Shown here in pieces: positions 1-12,100 of a stretch of DNA of 64,000 nucleotides; the first letter of the stretch is position 1; each line of letters starts with the position of its first letter. The notes under the pieces were generated by a model. That model searched no databases. It was given only the letters and a program-made list of their open reading frames with translations, and was not told where the DNA came from. Where the stretch lies: the NCBI GenBank assembly GCA_948474755.1, contig CAOLHI010000656.1, positions 248,001 through 312,000 of the forward strand, written 5' to 3'. The position numbers and the translations under genes are program-made. The stretch is from Ctenosaura bakeri (lineage: Eukaryota; Chordata; Lepidosauria; Squamata; Iguanidae).

Positions 1-988
1 ATTTGCAACATATGTAGACATTGGTGGGAACCTACATACAACAGATCTGTTTTCGTTCTTGTTCTGTTTCCGTTTCTTGAGGATGTGATGATTGTACTGG
101 AAAATGTATAAATCACTGTGAATATGAAGATGGGGGGCTCAGTCTTTTGGGAACGATCCCACTGAGACATTGTGCACAATAAACGATTTTCCTTAATCCG
201 TGGGTTTCTAACTCTGTTCTGTAACAGTTGAAAACGAAATAATAACACTATAACAGTGTAGTATAGAAAGACCCTCTTTCTCATGATAAGCTCAATTTTA
301 GGAGACAAATATGTTGTTTCTACAGCAAGCTCCTAAAAAGCAGCTTACACACCTAATTAAAGAAATACACTTTTTAAAAACACATATTGTAAACATTAAC
401 AAGTCTTATGAGCTTATGCCTGTAAGAATGAAAAATTTTAATAAAAATAAAAAAACACACATGCAAAACACTCTTAACTACAAAGCTAAAAGACATCAGT
501 AGTTGAACAGCCTTTTCTGTAGAATGTTGATTGAAACAAACATTTTTCAAGGTCAGCTTCAAAGCTATAAAAGATTGGTTTCTATGTAATTCTGTGGGGA
601 GAGTTCATGGAATCCACCACTGAAAAGGATTAGTATTGATCACTCAGCAGTTTGATATTACTTTAATGACAGGACTGTGAAAATTTTCAAGAATGATTGA
701 GGGAAAGACTAGGCAGCTTTCTGTCTTTTGTGATTATTTCTCCCTATGAGTTAGGTGGGATTAGAAGCAAAGAAGCGTCTTTGTCCTTCCCTCCAAAGTG
801 ACATATTAAGACTTCTTGCAGTAGGAAAAGAGGAAGGAACATGGGGAAGGAAGGGCTCCTCACACTACACACTGACTCCACTGTGACTGCCATTGCCACA
901 TCCTGTGCCATCTTAGGGTTTGTAGTCTGGTGAGGCACGAGAGCCCTCCGGCAGAGAATTCTAAATGCTCTTCCCCAAATTGAAAATA
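1..988. other. Intergenic DNA upstream of NEMP1
   Basis: AT-rich sequence without a coding region that I can recognise. The first 200 bases look like the end of a 3' UTR, with a polyadenylation hexamer at 178. The short open frames here are not conserved-looking and have no domain features. Confidence 0.4.
178..183 (+). terminator. Possible polyadenylation signal of an upstream gene
   Basis: AATAAA preceded by unique-looking sequence and followed within 30-50 bases by a T/G-rich stretch, the usual layout of a vertebrate cleavage site. If real, a + strand gene ends at the left edge of the window. No coding sequence of it is visible. Confidence 0.3.
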
Positions 989-1656
989 CACTCATCCCTC
1001 CACATTCGCTAGGGTTAGGGGCACAGGACCCCCGTGAAAGTGGAGAAACGGTGGATAACCTAGGCCCTCCCAAACCATATTTAACACACACTGAGCCCTG
1101 GTGGTGCAGTGGTTAAATGCCGGTACTGCAGCCACAAGGTTGTGAGTTCAATCCTGCCGGGCTCCAGGTTGACTCAGCCTTCCATCCTTCCACAGGTCGG
1201 TAAAATGAGTACCCAGCTTGTTGGGGGCAATTAGCTGAAAAACATATTGTAAACCGCTTAGAGAGCACTTAGCTGATAAGCAGTATAGAAATACTTGCTA
1301 TTTGTAATGTATAATGTATTTCATGTTGTTCGCCGCCTTGATCCGTGTGGAGAGGCGGGATACAAATAAATAATAATAATAATTATTATTATATTCAGCC
1401 CCCCATGGATTCCTTTGAGGCACCAGGGTTCCTTCACAAGGCAGAAGTGGGTGGCTGGTGGGGCTTCTTGCCACCTCCACAGCTGCCGCACACCATTTTT
1501 AAGAGCGACTTACAAGCCTCGTTCACAGTTTCTCAGTCTCCTGAGGTTTGCAGTCCCTATTAAAAATGGCCTAGGGAGGCAGCAGAAGTGATAGCAAATA
1601 ATCCATGAATGATCAAATCCTCAGAAGTGAAACCTGCAAATGTGGAGGGCTGACTG
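989..1656 (+). mobile_element. Tigger-like non-autonomous DNA transposon (interrupted)
   Basis: Ends CACTCATCCCTCCACATTCG and TGTGGAGGGCTGACTG are imperfect inverted repeats flanked by TA on both sides, as expected for pogo/Tigger-type elements. The interior matches the copies at 14169-14527 and 39577-39961. Those copies lack the ~300 bp present here at about 1092-1390, which shows a later insertion. Confidence 0.75.
1092..1390 (+). mobile_element. tRNA-derived SINE plus LINE-tail sequence nested in the Tigger-like element
   Basis: Starts with a tRNA-like A box (TGGTGCAGTGGTTAA) and a B-box-like GAGTTCAATCC. It continues with the squamate SINE body (TTGACTCAGCCTTCCATCC, TGTAAACCGCTTAGAGAGC). 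The last ~70 bases (CCGCCTTGATCCGTGTGGAG then ATAA/AAT runs) resemble a LINE or second SINE tail and end in an ATT microsatellite. The host element is interrupted exactly here. Confidence 0.65.
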
Positions 1657-1679
1657 TAACAGATCTCATGGGACAGAGG

Positions 1680-1890
1680 GGCCCTATCACACTACATTCT
1701 TATAGCGCTATTATTCCACTTTAACTCATGGTATGGAACCCTGGGATTTGCAGTTAGGGAGGAACATTTAGAATTCTCCACCAGACAATTATTGAGCCTC
1801 ACTGAACTACAAATATCAGAATTCCATAGAATATTGCCATGGCAGTTAAAGTGGAATAACAGTGCTATAACAGTGTAGTGTGACAGGGCC
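1680..1890. mobile_element. GGCC foldback MITE, old copy
   Basis: Member of the repeated ~180-200 bp inverted-repeat family described in the findings. Left arm CACACTACATTCTTATAGCG and right arm GCTATAACAGTGTAGTGTGA are complementary around a diverged centre. The flanking triplets (agg/cag) do not match, so the target duplication is decayed or the ends are slightly off. Confidence 0.7.
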
Positions 1891-2229
1891 CAGAATCATG
1901 GCAGTTTGAATAATCCTAGCATTATAACCATGAAGTGTGGAAACAAACCCTGCAGGGCTGGTGGATTGACCCTGCCATGGAAGCCAAGGCTGCCCTGAAT
2001 TTGCAAGATCTGAGTTGCCAATAACAGGGTTTCTTGGAGGATTCTAGTTCATGGGGTTTACCATAAGTCAAAATAGACTTGACAGCATTTTAACAAAAAT
2101 AAATAAAAATGGACATATTCTTATCTTTGATTCCTTAATACAAGAACCAGAGGCAAGGGCCTAAATAAGTGTTGCAAGGAATGGGTTCCTCGTGAGGCAA
2201 AACCTGGCCTATCATTCATTGTGTTGCTA

Positions 2230-2345
2230 GTAGGTTTGGTTTTGTAGTGGTTAAAGTGTTAAGCAAGGACTCCCTGGGAAACCTTGGACCTGTCATTCTC
2301 TCTGCTTGGTTTACCTCACAGGGTTGTTGTGAGGAGAAAGTGCAG
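2230..2345 (+). mobile_element. SINE fragment
   Basis: The stretch has a tRNA-like start (TTGTAGTGGTTAAAGTG) and the lizard SINE phrase TACCTCACAGGGTTGTTGTG, a degenerate tRNA-derived SINE remnant. The rest of 1891-2401 holds nothing I recognise. Confidence 0.4.
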
Positions 2346-2401
2346 GGGGACGAGCGCCCCCTACGCCCCCTTGAGGCCATTGGAGAAAGGGTGGAATAGA
2401 A

Positions 2402-2589
2402 GGCCCTTTCCGCACTACACTGTTGTAGCGCTATTATTCCACTTTCAACCTCCTGTGGAATTCTGGGATTTGCAGTTTACTGAGGCCCAAGAGCTCCCTG
2501 GCTGAGAATTCTAAACTACAAACTCCAGGATTCCATAGGACGTTTAAAGTGGAATAATAGCACTATAACAATGTAGTGCGGAAGTGGCC
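2402..2589. mobile_element. GGCC foldback MITE
   Basis: Ends GGCCCTTTCCGCACTACACT and TGTAGTGCGGAAGTGGCC are inverted repeats. Inner arms carry the family's TTCCACTTTCAAC and GAATTCTGGGATTTGCAG blocks. It lies about 450 bp upstream of the NEMP1 start codon. Flanking triplets gaa/taa differ at one base. Confidence 0.8.
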
Positions 2590-2689
2590 TAAGTGTAACA
2601 GACTCATAGGAAATAAGAAGGGTTTGCGCCTGCCAATGGACCGCGCTCCTCTCTTGCGGAACTAGATTGCCCCCCTCCTGCACTGAAAG

Positions 2690-3042
2690 GCAACGGCCTC
2701 TACCCAATGGGGAGGAGGGGCGGGCTTCATTGATAGGGCGACCCCGCAACCCAATATGGACGTTCTGCTGAGAGCCGTTACTTCACAGAAGCGCCTCGCG
2801 CTGACGTATGGGCCCTCTCATAGGCCAAGGGCACATCATTCAATACGACCGTTGGCTCGACCAAGGCGCTGCGGCGCCTCTCCCTCCTCTTCCCCGCAGA
2901 CGATTGGTTACCGTCCCAATCACTCGAGTAAAGGGGTGGGCGTACAGTGGCTGGTCCGGCTTCCCGATAGGCTGCGGATGGGACGGCGGCGGGAAGGCTT
3001 TGCTTGAGGATGGGCGGCGGGTGAAGGAGTGGAAGGACGGCG
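2690..3042 (+). promoter_or_regulatory. NEMP1: NEMP1 CpG-rich promoter and 5' UTR
   Basis: GC- and CpG-rich stretch immediately before the NEMP1 start codon. Two opposed CCAAT boxes lie close together, ATTGG at 2903 and CCAAT at 2916, typical NF-Y sites of TATA-less housekeeping promoters. I see no TATA box. The transcription start cannot be fixed from sequence alone but is probably at about 2950-3030. Confidence 0.6.
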
Positions 3043-3139
3043 ATGGCGGGAGGGACGAAAAGGGCCGCGGGGAGGTGTCGGCTCTGTGGGCGCCTGCTGG
3101 GGGCCGCCATGCTCCTGGTGCTGCTGCTTTGCGGCTCAG
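3043..3139 (+). CDS. NEMP1: NEMP1 coding exon 1
   Basis: Encodes residues 1-32 plus one base. An Arg/Cys-rich N-terminus is followed by the hydrophobic core [10 protein letters not shown]. Donor is CAG|GTAAAA. A second Met at residue 23 could also begin a shorter signal peptide. Confidence 0.85.
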
Positions 3140-6100
3140 GTAAAAGGCCGGGGCGCCGAGGGGAGTGTCGGGGGGGCGCCCGGGGTGCCGGCTCTTCAGC
3201 TGGGAGGGGCTCCTCTTCGCCTTGCCTCGAAGGGGAGCCCTTGCGCTCGCCCCTGCTGGAAGGCGAGGGTCTTGATATAAGAACTAATACGCCGTAAACA
3301 GTCTAATCAACGGGCCCCTCAGTTTGCAAGACCAGAGCAGAACCTTTGATAACGGGTTGTTTTTTCCCCCCACTGGAGGGCCCTCATTCATAGTGTACCC
3401 GTAAGCCGAAGCCGACTTGACGCCAAGAGTCAACGACAATTAGTTGGAGAAGCAGCGCGGTGTCCCGGGTCATTTCCGCACTGCACTGTTATAGCGCTAT
3501 TATTCCACTTTCGACATCCTATGGAAGGGAGGCGCCTTTAGGATTTTCAGCCAGAGAGCTCTTTGGCCTCAGTGAACTACAGACCCCAGAATCCCACTGG
3601 ATGTTGAAAGTGGGATATAAGCACTATAACAGTGTAGTGTGGAAATGGCCCTGGTTAGCGTATTAATTTGCGAGGGATCAAGTTTTAGCCTCACCTACCT
3701 CACAGGGACATCATAGGGAAGAAGACTGAGAGAGAGAGAGAGAGATGATGCCTTGAATGCATGAGGGAAAAGGTGGGATTTTATTAAAGCCTTTGGGATC
3801 TCATCAATTTCTCACAAGTTTCCATATACATACTTATTTTAAAAACTTAGTATGTTGAATTGTTTACTGTGCTTTTAGTCTGTTTAAATTATCATTTGGA
3901 TGTTTTAAATTGCTCTGAAGTGTTCAGGTTGGCTCTATCTGTATGCTGCCCAGAGATTCCACGATATAGCACAAGGTATGATAAATCCAGCTCCCAGCAT
4001 TTCAGATTCCTGAGCATTGAGAAAATCAATCTAGAGAGAGTTTTAAACAGCTGTGAAAAATGCCCTTGTTCAAGTGAATAAAGTGTGTATTGATGTATGC
4101 TTGTATGTGTGTTCATCCTTTCTTTGCCTTTGCTTGGTTACAGAAACAACAGGACTGAAATGTAAACTGGAGCCAAAGCCTATCCCCCCACCCCTGCACT
4201 GCATGTGTTACTTTGCAGTGTATTGTATAAATTAGTAGTGATAATATCTGCACACAAAATTTGACTTGTCATGTTTTGCGATGGGCTGCAAGAAGCTGTA
4301 ACTGTGTGCCTACCTGAGTTATTTTCTGTCACACAAGAGCTTAAGAGGAGAATATAAATGACTTGTTTGAGATCATGGTGGATATTTTTATTTATCATCT
4401 CCAATGGGCAGTCTAAGCGATTATCCTTTTGCTTCTTATGCTTTTGTGTCCTGCTCTACTAGAAGTGTCTGATATATTTAAAGGCATAGCTCTTCCATTT
4501 TCGCATCCCTAATATGGTATCTGACAGATATTTTTGTTAGCTAGTTAATGCCTGTGTTTATCTTAATGTAGTCTACGCCCTCGATGAAGGTGTCTGTGAC
4601 TGTGGGTAATGTGTGGATCTTTTAAATTGCATAGTGGCCTTGGCCTTACAAAGATTAAAACAAAACACAGACAACTTAAGGTTTTCATTCAGATAAAATA
4701 TTTTCGGATGGGGGCTTAAGTTCGATTTCTGTTAGTGCCTGCCATTGGTTGCATACCATAATTCATTGCCTTGGTGTGTGCTCTCTAAAACAGTGGTTTG
4801 CTAGCAATAGATCTCATGATATGTTGCCTGAGACTAGTGGTGTTCATGCCAACTTCTTAACGAACATGCTAATCTTGATCCTTCTTTGGTACAAATCGAC
4901 CTTGTTCTCTTACTGAGAGTAAGTCTGATTTGAGATGGAGTTCTTTGCAGTGTTATTATCAGATTATAATATAGTTGTTTTCTTTATTTGAACCTGAAGA
5001 TGGAGAGGTGATTCCACTTAGAGAAAATCACAAGTATGAAATAAATTCCTCTGAGAGGTTTTGCTACACAAACAAGATGATACCAAAATGGCATGATATA
5101 TGGACCAGGATTCAGGTAAGAATTTGAGTTATTTCTGTTTGTGGAAACTTAACTGAACCTTAAATGAACTTCCTGTCAGTGTACTTACTGCAGAAAATTA
5201 AAGAGAACTAATCTTAGATCCTATAAATCTCTGCTAAGTAGCTGTATACAGGTTTGTTTTTTTTTTAACTGACCCATTGTCTTTTGTTCCCCAGCACTGC
5301 TACTTGCATACTTGAAAACTGGCTAACTCTTATGAGAGAATGCAGCTTTTTAAAACAGCCAGTTCTCTAATCGTGAAAGCTCATAACCATTGCTCCGAAT
5401 TGTGTCTGGAAACAGACCAATAACCAGTTACAGCAGCTGTTGTAAGAAGGGAACCACCTATGCCCTATAACTGGCCCAATGAATGGTCTAATCACAAATT
5501 TTATACCAGTTGAAGTTTCCAAATATTTTTCAAAGGCAGCCCCATGTATAGTGTGTTGCAGTAGTCCAGTGGTTCTCTAACTTTTTACCCCTGTGACTCC
5601 CTTTACATCAGTGTGTGGATATCAGGCTCTCCGCTTGACATAGTATATAAAAAAAATATTTTGTTTGTTTAGTGTTCATATTTTCATTCACATATTTATG
5701 TATATTCATATTTTACCATTTTGTAAGGAAAAAAATCAATGTTCAAATGAGAACAGTTTTGCTTTAAAAATTTTAAATAAATTCAATACCTAACTCAACA
5801 AAATCTCTGAAAGTGGAGGATCATAAGCACTGTCCAAAAAGGGACTAGTACACGTGAAAGTCAATAACTCTGCTCCGTGGAAGTGGGGGATCACAAAGGA
5901 CTGTCCAAAAAGGGATCTCTGCTTCCTTGTGTCACCTTTCTCAGTCTCTCCCCTGCTTCCTCCTATTATATAGGTAGATGGCATGTAGATGTTGTGCCCC
6001 CAAGTGTGGCTGTGTTTGCATGGTCTGCATTGCATGGTCTGCATTGCATTGTGAAAGTCGGGGAAGGAGTAGGGGTGAGAGGATGGTGAATACAGTTACT

Positions 6101-9100
6101 GTTTGAGGCATGCTTAGGGCTCCTTCTTTTTCTCCAGCATGCGTGCTTGTGAAGTGACTGGGAGGGGAGAGGGAAGGAAGTGAGGATATCTCACTCATAA
6201 CTGCAAAATTGGCACTGGAAATCTGGACCAGGCTGTGGAACAATTAATGGAGAAGAGCCTCCTCTCTCTTTCCCCAAGTTTCCCTCCCTCCTCTCTCTCC
6301 CCTCATCCCAGTATCCTCCCCAACTAAGTTAGCAAGGGCCAACTGTGATAAATTAATATCCAAAAAAATCATTGCATCCCCCCCGGCAACTATTGCACCC
6401 CCTTGGAGGTCCTGCCTCACAGTTTGAGAACCACTGTGATGTAATTAGGGCATGGATTACCGTGGCAACACAATGGATGCACTTGAAGCAAAGGTATTAT
6501 CTGTTCAAGTTGTAATTGCAGTCACAGCTTCTGGTTGGACTTTTACTGTTCTTACCATGAGGTTTGGGAAAGAGATCAGTGATGGTCAAATACAAGGCTA
6601 TTACTTGTAGCCTTGGTTATGTGGTGACACAATATTATCGCTGATCTTTACAGGTTATCCAGCCTATCCTTGCACAGTTTGTGATTTACCCAGCTGCAGT
6701 AGTTGTTGGCAGATGTTTGCACATTCCTTGCATTGTACTAGTCTGTTCAGTACTGCTTTGCTAGCTTTATTTAAATTGAGCATTATCCATATTTCTGATT
6801 AAATGAATGCAGCAGTTCTAACCTTGCTGATTACTTGCCTTTTTTATTGTGGAGGAAGATTTAATAAAAAAAATAGTGAAAAGATTAAAATGCTAAGACA
6901 TTAAAATGATCAGTTAAGAGAAAGGTCCATGTAATGCCCTAGGCGTCATTCAGTTAGTGCCTCTAGCATTGGGACACCTGAGTCACACTTCCTGAGGTTG
7001 CAGTTCATCATCAGTTGCACTTAGCTACTTGGATACTAAGTGACAGCAGACTTTTCCCGTAACAGTGTTGGAGTGGTAATACCATGGTTTAGTGATGAAT
7101 ATTATCATATACTCTTCTAGAGCCAGAGATGCAGAAAGGCCCTCCATCTGTAGAATGGTTTGATTTCTCACAGGCACTGATTTATTTCCTGTTCAGTTAA
7201 CTGCACAGTGAAATTAAACTTTAGAACAGTGTGTTTCTTTGTCTTGTCTTTTTCTCCCCAGTATCTCAATCCTTCATCCCTTTCCCGTGTGCTTTGTCTG
7301 TATAATACCTTTGATCATACCAATCTCTTTCAGACACCTTACTTAGCTCTTTCAAATTTTATTAGCTGTTTCCAAAAGTCTTTTATCGTCTTCAGTGCTT
7401 TTCTCTGAACCTGTCTATGATTTCATCTTTTAAAGTGAATGCTCCATAACTAAATCCAAAGAGGCAGGGTCTGGCTGGATATAATCCCCTCCCACACTGT
7501 CCTGTGTCATGTCTTAATTAGATTGTAAGCTTCATGGCAGGGAACAGTTTTGTTGTTCATTTACTTGTAAAGTGCCGTTTAAAGTTATGGTGCCATATAA
7601 ATAGATAGATAAGGTTGATTGATTCAAATACCTTTTATTTATTTATTGAATTTATAACCAGCCTTTCTCCCAAATGGGATTCACCAAATGGTGACATTCT
7701 GATGCCTGTGTATTATTTGATGTCCTTTTCTCCTGCACATCCTACAGATCCGAGTAAACAGCACCAAGATGGTCCGGGTCATCCAAGTCGAAAATGAGGA
7801 GAAGCTGAAAGAACTGGAGGGGTTCAATATATGGAACTATATTGGTTCTTTCTTCAAAGAGAAGCTCAATGACACTTACATTACTGTGGGCCTGTACAGT
7901 AATAAAACCTGCTTGAAAGTTGACCTCCTTGAACCACCCTCAAATTATACTGTCGTCGTTACTCGTAGTATGTATTGTTTTACATTGATTGCTGTTGTGC
8001 TGCGGAAGTTACCATCTAGTACTGTACTGTTAGTGCACTAGATTACTCTTGTCCCTTCCTAATGATGGGAACACTAACTATTGGATCCTCTAGCATTGCA
8101 GAAATGAAGTACAGTTGTAGTGTCAGCGTTATAAAGATGGCAGCTGGACTGATGATGTAATTAGGACATTTAGCTATATGCTGTACTATAAATGGGATCC
8201 ACTGGAATGCAGTATTGGTGTTGGCTTCATGGTGTCCAGTTAACTAAGCAAATGCAGAATAGTTGAATAGGGCAGTTCATCTTGGAGTGAGCTAAAGTGG
8301 ATATGGAATTTCTCAAAGAGAATTTAGTATTTTACTTTCATAAAGGAGGGGATCCTTGAAGGGATTACTCTTCCTTTGAACTGCAACAAGTAAGCTTTAT
8401 GGAAAGGAACTTGTATGTACTTCCCTCTATAGGAGAGAGCTTTCTCTCACTTCTAATCATGTGTAGCTCCAAGAGTGTTTGCAGAGTTCTGCGATATCTG
8501 GGGTGGAAAGATGGCCAGTTTCTTGTGGGGGTAAGCTGAAGGAATTGGGAGGGTGCTGGTGCAACATCCCTCATCTGAGCATGAAAACCGTAGACCACAT
8601 GTGTCAAACACAAGGCCCACAGGCCGAATCCAGCCTGCCAGGCCATTTCATGTGGCCCTCACACCTCTCCTACAGCTACGGCACTCACCCTGTCTGGTGA
8701 GCCCATTCCCCACATTACAGGCCCCTGGCTGCTGGTATTCTGAAGAGGGAGCAGGCTGTGGAGCAGAAAGTGGCACACTTTGGATATACTGACCAATTCT
8801 GTGTCAGTTTACAGAGGTATAGGGACCATAAACTACAATCATATAGCCCCAAAATGTCCAAGGAAAGAAAAGTTGGTGCAGAGGGAAAGCAGTTTAAAAA
8901 CCAGTAGTAATTGAGTGCAGAGGCAATTATTTAATATAACAAAAGATAGTCTTACAGATATAACTGGCCCTATGAAGGCAACCATAATGCTGATGCAGCC
9001 CCAAGATGAAGTTGAATTTGACACCACTGCCTTAGACCATTGACAAGTTCCTTAGAGGATCTTTCTTAGAGGAGATGGGGCCAATTGGTGAACAGGGTTA

Positions 9101-12100
9101 TGTTCCCAAAGAAGGCTAGTCCCCATAGAGCAAAGTCCGCTTGCTGTGTGCCAGCTAGTAGCTGTTTCCCCATTACCTGGGACCACGAGACACTCAGCTC
9201 TAGTGGAGTAGGTTGGGTTAATGAGTTTGGGACATTTTTGCATATCCTATTTGGTTGTGTATGCTTCTGTGTAGAAAGAAAATAATATCAAAAGCTCTGT
9301 GTGACATTGCTTCCATATGGGCATTTGCCTTGACAGCCACGGGGGCTGTCACTGAATGCAGAAGATCTAGAACAGGGATGGGTAAAAGTGCAGCTCTCTA
9401 GATGTCAGACTATAACTCTCATCAACATTTGCCAGCATAGTCAATGGTAAAGAATGCTGGGAGCTGCAGTGCAACAACATCTGAAGGATTGCATTTTCCC
9501 ACCTCTAATCTGTGAAGTCTTGGCTCAATTCAGTACAACTGATGGAAAGTAAGTCTTTTGTTTCTTTTCTAGCATTTGATCCCAAGCTCGTTGTGGTTAC
9601 ATTTCTGGGCCTTCTGCTGTTCTTTTGTAGTGATGTGATGAGCAGGTGAGTGTTGCAATGGATTCTGCTTAAGTATGAGCAGTGATCACTTTTGTCCACA
9701 AGCTTAGTGCTTAATAGCTTATTTGTTCAATTTACAACATCTAATGTCGTTGTAGTGTGCCTTTAAGTTGTTTCTAACTTATGGCAACCCTAAAGCAAAT
9801 CTATCACAGGGTTTTCATGACTAGATTTATTCAGAGGGGTTTGCCTTGCTCTGAGACTGAGAAAGTGTAACTCACCCAAGGTCACCCAGTGGGTTTCTGT
9901 GGCTGAGTGTCAATTAGACTTATGGTCTCCAGAGTTGTAGTCCAGCACTCAAACAGCTATGCCATGCTGGCTCTCGAAATATCTAGTAGGTTGATTAAAT
10001 TCCATTGTTCTAGATATATTCTTATGCTGAGGTCATGACTTTTTCTTAGTAAGTGAGGGCTAATGTAAATGTTACCCTTTCGTATCCCACAAAATCCAGT
10101 GTGCGCATGATGATACCGTTATTAGGTGAACCAAACGATGCAAAATATACCTCAGCTTTCAAAACTTTCTTCATAAGGCAAAGGTGTTAAAAATCTTTAC
10201 AAAGTATATTTTGGGTTTTGTTGTTTTTGTTGCACAACCCACTTGGCTACCCTGAATATCTTTGTGCTTTGGATTTGAAACTACAGAACTTAGCTGCAGA
10301 ACTTAGTTTAGATGAACCCTAAACTAGAAAGACCAAACATCCGGAGATTTGCCATCTGAGGTTTTTACCTCCAACCAAACTAAAACAATCTGGATTTGGC
10401 TGTCATTGACAAGTTTTACCTGTTCAGTACCTAAAATTACTTGCAGATGTGATAGTGCAGAGACTACTTGAGAGACTCACTGCACTCTGCCCCTCGTGGC
10501 CAGGAAGAGGTGGGGCTCCCACCTAGATCAAGCCTCCCTCAAGGACACTTACTTTAGCAAATATCTCAGACAAAGTGCAAGCCTGGGACTTCAGAATGGT
10601 TGCTTTTCTTCTATTGCCCAGTGAAAAGGCCAGTGAGTTTTAAAAGTAAGCATGATATATTTTGTGCCTTTTGATTGGCCTAATAAAGATATCGCCGTGA
10701 TGTTTATTTTGGATTTTGTTGTACTTTGCTGCATGGCTAACATGCCTACCCCAAATATTTATTTTCTTCATTCTCAACAAATTTTAATGTGGAACAGACA
10801 ACATGTAATTGACTTGTTTTCACTAATATACTTTTGATTTGATCTTGTAATATAGTCATCCCTTCACATTCACAGGTTTGACCTTCACAAATGTTATTAT
10901 TCTCAAGGTGCATGTGTGCCTTCCCCCCAATTCCCTTGCGTTTTGCTGGGTGCAGAGAGAGAAAGGAATAGGGAAAGCACATGCATGCCTTCCTTCTCCC
11001 CTGTGGTGCTTTCCGCGCCCATTCCTTTGCCTTTGGCCCCAGTGAGGAGAACATGTGCTGAGGCAAAAGGCAAGGGAATGCAAGGGGGAGAGCCCCAGAA
11101 GTGAATGGGAGGACAGTGCTGTGGTGGAGATACATTCACATTTTTTCCACTTTTGTGAGGGTTCTGCACCATGAACCTTCACGAAAGTGGAGTGGCTACT
11201 GTACTGTGTTTCACAGGGTTGTTAACAAGTTGAGGTGATATGAATGGGTATGTTACCTTGTAAGCCAGTACAGTGTAGTGGTTAGAGTGTTGGACTAGGA
11301 CACTGGGAGACCAGGATTCTTATCCCCGCTTGGCCATGGAAAACCACTGAGGGACCTTGGATAAGTCACATTTTCTCAGTCTCAGAGAGACAAGGGGAAA
11401 TCCTCCTCTGAACAAATTCTGACAAGGTAACCCTGTGATAGGGTTGTCTTAGGGTTGACATAATTCAGAAATGACTTGAAACAACACAACAAATGCTTTC
11501 CTGTATATGCAGACACACATTTGGATGCCTGCAATAAGAAAATGGAACTAGCCCTTAAAGGCTGTTGCGGAGAGGCCAGGCCTGCTTTATCTTTTCTCAG
11601 ATTGGAGATGGCAGCTTCCTTCTCCCTGCATGCTATAGCACTCTGCTCCCTTTATACAACCCTGCTTTTCCTTTTGAAATCACCACCTTAGTAGCCTCAC
11701 AGTTGTTATTCAGAATGATTTACAAATCTGTGGTAGCATGTTACTAATTGATTAGAACTAAGGAAAAGTACTCTACTGAGTCAGAATTTATAAACATATA
11801 ATGTAATCTTTATTAAAATAACAAACGGGGAAAAGGCATTGGGTGTTATAAATAATTCCAAGCAATACAGAATTTCAAAAGATATTTAACCAGTTTCTTG
11901 TAGCTCCACTCAATATAAATGGACAAAACTTTTACACACACACAGGCCTTTGACTTCCCTTTTGCTCAAAGATTTAATTCCCAAGCTTAGGGCACACCAC
12001 CTTCTGACCCAACTCAAAAATGGTTTGGTTTCTCCTCTGTCTCTCTCCAGACCTTGAGAAGACAACCATGCTTATTCAGACAACCACCCTGGCTGACTGA

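Noticed and set aside
2778..3110. Divergent minus-strand gene sharing the NEMP1 promoter (for example NAB2, its human neighbour)
   Set aside because: The minus frame is GC-rich and does not resemble NAB2; no other minus-strand exon was seen to 1 kb.
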